Assembly (NCBI GenBank): GCA_025201365.1
Contig: JAIXMF010000195.1
Coordinates: 1-24,719, forward strand
From: Syncephalis plumigaleata
Lineage: Eukaryota; Zoopagomycota; Zoopagomycetes; Zoopagales; Piptocephalidaceae
Reading direction: 5' to 3'
Length of the DNA stretch: 24,719 nucleotides
Shown: positions 1 to 7,865 of the stretch, piece after piece
Layout: each line of letters begins with the position of its first letter
How positions within the stretch are numbered: the stretch's first letter is position 1
Notes under the pieces: model-generated
The model's input: the letters and a program-made list of their open reading frames with translations, nothing else
What the model was told of the DNA's origin: nothing
The model's database searches: none
Made by a program: the position numbers and the translations under genes

Positions 1-3000
1 TCAATGCTACAACATCCGTATCATCAAATTCCTCTGGTATTTCTATCATCATCATTATCATCGATACTAGTCAACATACTAATTGTAATACTACTATCTA
101 ATGGTCTTTCTAATGACAATCAATAGATGGTAAGTCTATATCGTATGACATTGATTGCAATGCTAATGATGATGCCACCTATGATGCTGTCAATCATAGC
201 TGGTGAGTTAAATAACGAGTAAGGATGACATCTATCGTGTTGACTGGAATGTAAATCAAAATCATATGTTACTATTATAGAAGCAGACGTAAGTTGATAT
301 TCTGTCTAAATAAACATACAATGTACTAATTGCAATACTCGTATGATAGGAGGTGAGTTGTGAATCACGATGATACTATGCCATACGCTCATTGGAATGT
401 GGCAATCGATTCCCGTATGATTATCATGCATAGGAACACGTAAGCTACTAGTATCATTGCAATGAGCCATTTGATTCACGTATGATTGCATGCATTAGTG
501 GGTAAGCGAGCACTCGTTGGAATGTGGCATTCGATTCACCGATGATGACGCGTACTAGATTGTAAGTGGGCGGTATTCTGATTGCAGTATACGTCATACT
601 AATTGCAATGGCACAATTGCTTCACTTGTCATTTCACATACACATGACAGCATGTAGGTGATCATTTCGATCATAGCATACAATGTGCTCATTACAAGTT
701 GACATGTCATGATACGTGTACGATGACCTGTAACAGGATGTAAGTTGCTAGTCTAGCATCATCGTATAATGTACTAATAACAACAACAACAATCATCATT
801 CTCTTTCCATATGATTGCACTAGTATGTAAGTGGACATTTCCATACTAATGCATGACGTGTTAATAGCAATGCATCACACACACATATATATATACATAA
901 TAGATTGTAAGAAGTTAGCATTCCAGTCTTACTAGTCGATGTACTTATTACTCTATGGCATACAATTCACATATAATTACGAGTAATAGTATGTAAGTGA
1001 TGATCATTGCAATGTGCGATCAATTAATTACAAGCTGATTGACAATTCACGTATGCATCCATGTAACAGAGGGTAACTAGACATTCCTATCGTGATATGT
1101 GATGTGTTAATCGAAATGAGTAACATGATTCATGATGGATGATTACACGGCATAGACTGTAGGTTGTCATTCTAGTGTCAGTATACGGCATACTAATCAT
1201 AGTATCTATTTATTTATTTATTATTACAAATAATAGAAGGCAAGTCATTATGATGACTATAGGATACGATATGCTGATTGTAGTATGATACATGATTGAC
1301 TTGTAATAACACATGCAGAAGCAAGTAAGCTAGCACTCCAATAATAATCACAATAATCATAATGCTTCATACAATTCATATACGTGTGTGTGTATGTTGA
1401 TCACACGACTTAGGATGTAAGTTAACATGTGGACTACAATCCAGAAATGTAGCTCACCTATGACTATGGAATACAATAGGCTGTAAGTTATTGTTTCGAT
1501 TGAAGCGTACGAGACATTAATTGGAGTGTGGAATACAATTCACGTACTATTACGTATAACAGAAGGTAAGCTAGCATTATAATGACGATAGAGCACATAT
1601 TAATTGGAATGAGACATGCGATCTGTATACGAATACGTACAGCAAATAGTAAGATAGTACTATGATGACGATAGAGCACATATTAATTGGAATGAGTCAC
1701 GCGATCTGTATACGAATACGTACAGCAACTAGTAATATAGTATTATGATGACAATGAGTGATGTATTAATTGTAACATGGCATACGATTTTCGTATGACT
1801 ATGAATGACAGGGAGTAAGTAAACATACAGATTTCACCATGGGATGAGCTAATTATATTGTGAAATCCATGTATGATTATGCATGGCAGCTTGTAAGTGG
1901 GCATAATGCCTACAACATACAATGAGTTAATTGCAAATTGATATACAATTCACGTATGATGACATATAACAGGCTGTAAGTCAACAGTGATTACAGAATG
2001 CAATCAGCTAATTATAATTTGGTGTAAAATCCAATTATGATTACACGCAACAGGAAGTAAGTTTGCATAGCAATTATAGCATACTGAGAACTAATTCTAA
2101 TTGGTGTACAATTTACTTACACTTTTGCACACTAGGCGGTAGGTCAGAAGAGTGATTATAGCACACAATGAACTAATTGTAAATTGACGTACAATTACTT
2201 GTGCTTATGCATATCAGATCGTGAGTCATAATAGTAACTACAACATGCGCTGGACTAATCGTAAATTGGTGTATGATTCACTAATATTTGAATGCGACAG
2301 AGAGTAAGTCGAAATAGTGATTATAGCATATGATGAACTAATTGTAAATTGGCGTACCATTCACGTATGATTACATGTAACAGAAAGTGAGTCAAAATAG
2401 TGATTGCAGCATACGCTGAACTAATCGTAAATTGGTATGGAACTCGTGTATTATTACATGTAACAGGAAGTAAGTTTGCACAGCAGTTGCAGCACACAAT
2501 GAACTAATTGTAAATTGGTATGCAATTATTTGTGCTTGAACGTGACAGATAGTAAGCCGAAATAGTGACTACCGTATACGATGAACTAATCGTAATCGGT
2601 ATACAATTCACTTACGCCTATGCGCATCAGTGGGTAAGCTAAAATAATGGTCATTTCATACGATGAACTAATTGTAAGCTGGTGTATAATTTGCTTATTG
2701 TTATATGTAACAGATAGTAAGCTAGCATTATCATTACAGGATACGATGTGTTAATCGTCATGAATACAATCCATATGTGATTGCAAATGACAGGATGTAA
2801 GTTATTTTAAATGATAATGTTGAATGGACTCATTGTAAAATGCTCTATGGTTCATGTATGCTTACATTTAATAGGAGGTAAGCTGGCAGGTTGGTTACAA
2901 GATGTGACATGCTAATGGTAATGCCATTGAATGATTCACATAAAACTGCAAATGTCAGAGGGTAAGTCAGCATTCCAGCTAATTTCCACAGCACATTAAT

Positions 3001-5791
3001 CGTACTGTGATATACTGTTGGCCGTTGATTGTGTATGAAAGAAAGTAAGTCATCGTTCTGATTACAATCTGCGGTATACTAATCATAATACGATATGTGC
3101 TTGTATTATTATAGCAAGTAAGCTAATATCCGAATGATAATGCATCATACACTCATTCCAATGGGATGTACAATCCACGTATAATCATGTATAGAAAGCA
3201 GTAAGTTTTATCGTTTGCTTTGGTCAAACATTGTATGAAGCTAATTCACTGCTGTATGTCCTAGATGGAGGCTGAGAAGCAAAGTGTAAGCTATTATTCT
3301 GATTACAATCTACGGTATACTAATCAGAATACGATATGTGCTTGTATTATTATAGGCGGTAAGCTTATATCCGAATGATAATGCATCACGCACTCATTAC
3401 AACGGGATGTATAGCCCTCGTATAATCATGCACCGGAAGAAGTAAGTTTTATCGTTTGATTTGGTCAAACATCTTGTAAAACTAATCCACCATTATATGT
3501 CCTAGATGGAGAAAGCGAATCAACATGTAAGTCGATGTCACGATTACAATCTATGGTATACTAATCGGAATATGACAAATGATTAACGTATGGCCACATG
3601 ATAGCTTGTGAGTTGCAAGTGTCAGCTAGTAAACATGAAGCATTAATCATAGTGTGACATACAATTCCCGTATGATCATGGATATTAGGATGTAAGCTAG
3701 CATTGTTAGCATTGATACGTCGATCTAATTGCAATGTGGTAAACAACTCGCGTGTGATTACATATAACAGCTTGTAAGTGGGAATTGCAATCACGATATG
3801 CGGTGTACTGATTGCATTATGGCACATGATTCACGTATGGTTGTATGTGGTAGTTTGTAAGTTTACTATTCTTGTTACTCCATACGAGACATTAATTGAA
3901 ATGGGATATACAATCCACGTATGATTATGCACATCAGGGAGTAAGTCGGCATTCATGTTGTAACAAAATATTGATAGCTGATAGCAATTTGGCATATCAT
4001 TCATATATATGTGCATGTGTGTGAATAATAGGCCGTAAGCTAGCATCCTAATGGCAATTTGACGATGGACTAATAATCGTAATGACGTGGTGTACACTCA
4101 CAAATGATCATGGATGATAGATGGTAAGAAAGTCAACCTATTCATTGGAATAGTATAGTCGCTAACCGTAGTATGATATTTCATTCGTATATGCTTACGT
4201 GTCATAGGCAGTGAGTGGACATTCGAATGTTATCGTATGGTGGATTGATTGCCGTATAATGGCATACGGTTCATGTATGGCCACATTCTATAGTTTGTAA
4301 GTGGGCATTTTGATTGTAATGTGGCATACAACTCACCTATGATTATGCGTGATAGGAGGTAAGCAGGCATTCTTATCCCGGTATACGACATGCTAATGAT
4401 AATGTATGGCATATGATCCATGCATGATCATGTATGATAGAAGAAGGTAGGCTACCATTCTAGCTGCACGTATTCCCCACTAATTGCAGTATGGAATACG
4501 ATTCATGTCTATGTGATTGCGTATGCTAGCAAGTAAGTTGATGTATTGTTGCCGTGTATATCGTGCTAACAACATCATCATACCATATGATTGACGTATA
4601 ACTATTGAACAGAAGGTAAACTAGTATTTCAATCAGAATAGACGATGTGCTCATTGTAATGCGAACACGATTCATGCACACTTCTATACGATAGGATGTA
4701 AGTCGATAGTACTGTTACATTCTATGGTGCACTAATCACGAGACAACATACGAATCACATTTGATTACGTAGAATAAAGGGCAAGTGGACATGTCAATGG
4801 CAATTTGCAATACGCTAATTACATTGCGACATTCAATTCCCGTATGATTGTGAATGACAGGAGGCAAGTTGGTATTTCTAATGACAATCCATGACGTGCT
4901 AATTGCAATGTACGTCATATGAATTGTGTATACTCACGTATAACAGCATGTAAGTGAGCACTTTTACTTGCAATAGGTGGCATGCTAATGATGATATGTG
5001 GCATACGATTCATGTATTACCGGATTAACAGAAGGCAAGCCAGTGATTCGATCGTGATAGGTCGTGTGCTAATGGCAATACGACATGCAATCCATGCATA
5101 ATCACATACAACAGGAGGCAAGTCAATGGATTGATGACAAGCTATGCTATGCTAAATGCAATACGAGCTGACTAATATATGATCATGGGTAATAGAAAGT
5201 AAGCTATCATCTCGACTACGATGGATGATACATTGATTGTAGCATGTAACATGGCTCATTCACAATGGCACAACACAGGATGTAAGTCAAAATAAGGCAT
5301 AGCCACGATGCATGATGTACGACTAATTGGTGTGTGATATGCAATCCGATACAATCATATCGAATAGCAAGTAAGCTGGTATTCCCGATGATCGTGTATG
5401 ATCACTCAACCATAATGTGCTACTCGATCCATATGGATTGTAAATAATAATAATAATAGGAAGTAAGTGGATATGCCAATCAATGTATACGCATTACTCA
5501 TTGTAATGTGACATGTTATCCACGTATGCTGACATACATCAGATTGTAAGCCATCTTTCCAATTGCCATAGACTATACACTGATTACAATCAATATAAAA
5601 TACGATATGCGTATGATTGTATGATAGCTTGTAAGTTGATAGTATGACGATAACAAATGCGGCATTAATTGTAATGGAATGCACGTTAATTGTTAAGACA
5701 TCTCGAGTAATGGTAAGGCAATAGTCTACAATAATCATACCCATACTAATCCATTATGATGACAGAACAAGACAAGGACATCATCAAGTAG
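1..5791 (+). CDS. Ultra-fragmented gene of one-codon microexons (3' part, 5' end outside window)
   Basis: I do not recognise the product. A partial exon (1-36) is followed by 69 microexons, each preceded by AG and followed by GTAAGT, GTAAGC, GTGAGT or a close variant. Microexon starts (3 nt unless a length is given): 127, 200, 281 (8), 350, 434 (6), 499, 559, 651, 737, 824, 904, 990, 1070, 1156, 1237, 1319 (6), 1414, 1480, 1563, 1643 (6), 1726 (6), 1812, 1890, 1973, 2054, 2136, 2218, 2301, 2384, 2467, 2549, 2631, 2714, 2794, 2875, 2959, 3042, 3115, 3195 (6), 3265 (21), 3356, 3415 (27), 3506 (21), 3605, 3689, 3771, 3854, 3938, 4032, 4121, 4208, 4294, 4356, 4441 (6), 4530, 4613, 4695, 4773 (8), 4861, 4947, 5032, 5115, 5196, 5279, 5368, 5460, 5543, 5628, 5708 (5); last exon 5766-5791. 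Read from base 3, the spliced product is 118 codons plus TAG with no internal stop. It is hydrophilic, rich in E, K, Q, D and A, and probably helical, for example EEHWIHDYIYRT from microexons at 350-1158. Introns make up about 94% of the locus. Spliced status is inferred, and the first donor (37, GTATTT) and the last junctions are least certain. Confidence 0.68.
1566..1731 (+). repeat. Recent tandem copy of one intron plus microexon unit (83 nt)
   Basis: Positions 1566-1648 and 1649-1731 are near-identical intron plus six-base exon units. By hand count the two introns differ at about 6 of 77 positions. The exons read CAAATA and CAACTA (Gln-Ile and Gln-Leu). The first part of the next intron (from 1732) is also similar. 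This shows that units can be duplicated together with their codons. Confidence 0.85.
1976..2713 (+). repeat. Homogenised sub-block of nine 78-80 nt introns
   Basis: Nine successive introns starting at 1976, 2057, 2139, 2221, 2304, 2387, 2470, 2552 and 2634 are 78, 79, 79, 80, 80, 80, 79, 79 and 80 nt long. Most share GAACTAATTGTAAATTGG or a near match at the branch region. They are more alike than introns elsewhere in the array, yet the codons between them (GAA, GCG, ATC, AGA, AAA, GAA, ATA, TGG) differ almost every time. Confidence 0.75.
3060..3570 (+). repeat. 241-nt tandem duplication carrying three microexons
   Basis: The block starting at 3060 is repeated from 3301, and a third partial copy starts at 3542, giving a period of 241. 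The copies carry the exon sets 3115/3195/3265 and 3356/3415/3506. Each contains a longer 21-nt exon beginning ATGGAG (MEAEKQS and MEKANQH). In the second copy the acceptor used before the middle exon in copy 1 (TATAG, ending 3194) has become CACCG. An upstream ATAG at 3411-3414 is available instead and gives a 27-nt exon (PSYNHAPEE) that keeps the frame. Confidence 0.85.
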
Positions 5792-6131
5792 ATATTATAG
5801 GTATTCAAGTCAAGAATGTATTGATGCAAGACCCTTTAGTGTCCATACCATTCAAGTCATTATTCCTTGGACCAAGAAATATATCTACAAGTTCATTCAA
5901 TCATTTATTGAATAAATATGTCCTATTCCGATCATTACACTAATAACTAATAATGTTATTCGTTGTAATTAATTTGTAACATTTTGAATTTTCAAACTAA
6001 TTAAGTTCACCTATCTCCTCCACAATCGATCATTACACCCAATTCATCCTTAAATTATTTTAGTAGGCTTTCCTAATCTCGCAGCACTTACTATTTATAA
6101 CTGTATCGTTATTGTATGTTAGCCAACAATC
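5792..6131. other. Intergenic: 3' end of microexon gene and upstream region of phosducin-like gene
   Basis: This is AT-rich, with no supported gene. AATAAA at 5920-5925 could be the polyadenylation signal of the microexon gene if its stop is at 5789-5791. An alternative reading of the last exon stays open from 5766 to about 5990 (see findings). The stretch just before 6132 presumably holds the promoter and leader of the phosducin-like gene; no clear TATA box was seen. Confidence 0.5.
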
Positions 6132-7309
6132 ATGGACGAGAAGCTACTAGCCGCCATTAGTCAACAGTCGGAGGAGCACGACAAGGAGAGGGTGCACGCC
6201 TCGTCGGATGAGGAGGATTCTGACGATGATTCCGTTTTAGAGTTGTCTAAACCTCGATCAGTAAGTAGTAATGACAAGTTGATCGGATACGACCTCAGCT
6301 AATGAGCTCATCCTCGGTTAACGGGTTACTTCGATACTGTGTTGTAGCCTTTATTGAACCAAACGACAATAGCTGAGCGTACAAGCGGACGACAAACGGG
6401 ACCTAAAGGTGTATTGGCCGACTATGCCGAGCATCGACGTATTGAGCGTGAACGACAAGCGGCCGATCGATTGGCACAACAAGGCAGACTAGGGCGTTAT
6501 GAGTGTACTGCAACTACGAGTGCGACTACAACGAAAGCAGCGATAAAGAATAAGGAAAACGGCGATGATGAGGAAGAGGACGAGGAGTTGCGTGAATTAA
6601 TGGCAGAATTAGAATTGGAGGATTTCGAACAGGATGACGCATTGAAAAGTTATCGCGAAATGAGGATGCGTGAAATGAAAGCTGCACGGTAATGAATATA
6701 GATGTGCATTATATTTATACGAGTACTAATGTAATATAGACCGACATTTGGTGATGTACTCTCGATTGGTCAGCATAACTATGTGGATGCAATTGATAAA
6801 GAAGCAAAGCTGGTGTCTATTCTTGTATATCTTTACGAACCGGTAGGTAGCATGGCATAATGGTCATCATTATTTGAAATAACCTGTATGATATGTAATT
6901 AGAATCAACGAGCAAGTCAACAGTTGAATGACGCGTTCACTCTATTAGCGCGCAAGTATATTTATGCCAAATTTCTACGTATTCGAGGTCAAGAAGCGGA
7001 TAGCTCGTTCGATCAACATGTTATGCCAGGCTTATTGTGCTATCGAGGTGGATTACTCGTAGGCAATTGGATGCGTATCGACAATGATATTGTTAAATAT
7101 AGCGATGCGCCCTTGTCAATGGAGACACTGGAAGCATTTCTACGACAGTAAGTGATCAAGTATCTATGGAAGCAAGAAGTGATAGCTCATACTTGTATAG
7201 TCATAACATTGTAGGTGATGGTGACAAGGAAGTGACATCAATTGCTGGCCCGTATACTAGTAGACGAAACAAAGATGAAGAAGAGGAAGACGACGATGAT
7301 GATATTTAA
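6132..7309 (+). CDS. Phosducin-like protein (thioredoxin-fold chaperone cofactor)
   Basis: Exons 6132-6260, 6348-6688, 6740-6842, 6903-7147 and 7201-7309 join in phase to 308 residues. The acidic N-terminus leads to GPKGVLADY near residue 60, matching the GPKGV motif of phosducin and PhLP1. A charged helical stretch ending in REMRMREMKAAR follows. Then comes a C-terminal thioredoxin-like domain (about 150-270) with the LLCYRGGLLVGNW strand and turn typical of the family. The tail is acidic (EEEEDDDDDI). Family members bind G-protein beta-gamma and assist the cytosolic chaperonin CCT in folding G-beta; the same role is inferred here. Introns are 50-90 nt. For the last intron the acceptor at 7200 is chosen over 7214, because 7214 creates an immediate stop whereas 7200 yields HHNIVGDGD in frame. 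Confidence 0.88.
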
Positions 7310-7368
7310 TACTCTATTCATTTCTGTTTATTCAAAGTACAATCATCTTACTGAATCATAGCACTATT

Positions 7369-7374
7369 AATAAA
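7369..7374 (+). terminator. Polyadenylation signal AATAAA
   Basis: AATAAA lies 60 nt after the phosducin-like stop codon, a reasonable position for the 3'-end signal of that gene. Confidence 0.5.
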
Positions 7375-7865
7375 TTATGTAATGTTTTATATAACAAATC
7401 AAATAATACGGTAATAAACATATTTGCGTATATTCACTTCATAGCACGTCATTAAACGAATGCAGATGTAAACGAAACGGAGATGTATCAGGAAAAACTG
7501 ATTTGCCATAATAAAGGGCAACCTATCATTGATTGGTTTAGATTCAGATCAAATGGCCTGAATGAATGATGATCTCATCAAAGGCAAACAACATCTTGAT
7601 ATCGCGATAATCACACACACACGCACACACACACGCGTGCACACAATGTCGTCTGAACCGGTCGTTGTAGGACCCGTGAGAGTGTCAATATATATATATA
7701 TATATATGCGTACTGCCTATTTCATGATAAGTACCGCTCTTTTCTAGCCTTATTCCTTCTCGTTCTTCTTGTTCTTCTTGCTCTTTCTTCTACGAGTTAA
7801 TTAGTTGACTAGTATACTGTCTCGTGTTATCTGCTTCCCTTTCTTTTTCTAATTACACGATAAAT
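7375..7865. other. Intergenic: microsatellites and pyrimidine-rich leader of the IPMS gene
   Basis: There is a CA-rich tract at about 7611-7645 and a TA run at 7688-7707, followed by a C/T-rich stretch at about 7735-7860 just upstream of the IPMS start codon. Pyrimidine tracts like this are common before fungal start sites. No gene is supported; the short open frame at 7562-7747 is made of the microsatellites. Confidence 0.6.

Larger units (their letters stand above)
37..5765 (+). repeat. Array of about 70 related short introns (introner-like family)
   Basis: The introns between the microexons share recognisable pieces in the same order: GTAAGY at the start, an ATTGCAATA-like stretch, a CTAATTGTAAT-like branch region roughly 35-45 nt before the end, a CACGTATGATTA-like stretch, and a final ACAG, ATAG or TCAG. 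Lengths are 53-91 nt with a strong mode at 77-83, giving a period of about 82 nt. The introns of the neighbouring genes (for example 6261-6347, 6689-6739 and 6843-6902) do not carry these pieces, so the family looks local. The sequences are too diverged for a young satellite, yet the splice signals persist in nearly every unit. Donors of the GC type occur at 1240, 4781, 4864, 5035 and 5118. Confidence 0.75.

Noticed and set aside
3436-3441. A 6-nt exon GAAGAA with a CG acceptor in the second 241-nt copy, or a 2-nt exon AA after AAG at 3439
   Set aside because: The first needs a non-canonical acceptor. The second shifts the frame: the next exons stay open for a while but then meet stops after the 8-nt exon or at TAATG. 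The AG at 3414 fits without either problem.
4780-4780. A 1-nt exon between AAG at 4777-4779 and the GC donor at 4781
   Set aside because: It produces GGA GCA TAA within the next exons. The 8-nt version using GTAG at 4769-4772 stays open.
1-5750. Minus-strand open frames of 60-112 codons in the array (for example 3561-3827, 3831-4097, 5406-5744)
   Set aside because: They are reverse-strand readings of the intron repeats. They have no family resemblance, and the strand-specific splice signals all lie on the plus strand.
1-5765. CRISPR-like or plain satellite array, suggested by the period of about 82 nt
   Set aside because: There is no conserved direct repeat as CRISPR requires. Conservation is concentrated on splice donor, branch and acceptor motifs, and the bases between them form a stop-free frame, which a neutral satellite would not maintain.
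7201-7220. Acceptor at 7214 (GTAG) for the last intron of the phosducin-like gene
   Set aside because: It gives an immediate TGA. The acceptor at 7200 gives a full-length in-frame C-terminus.
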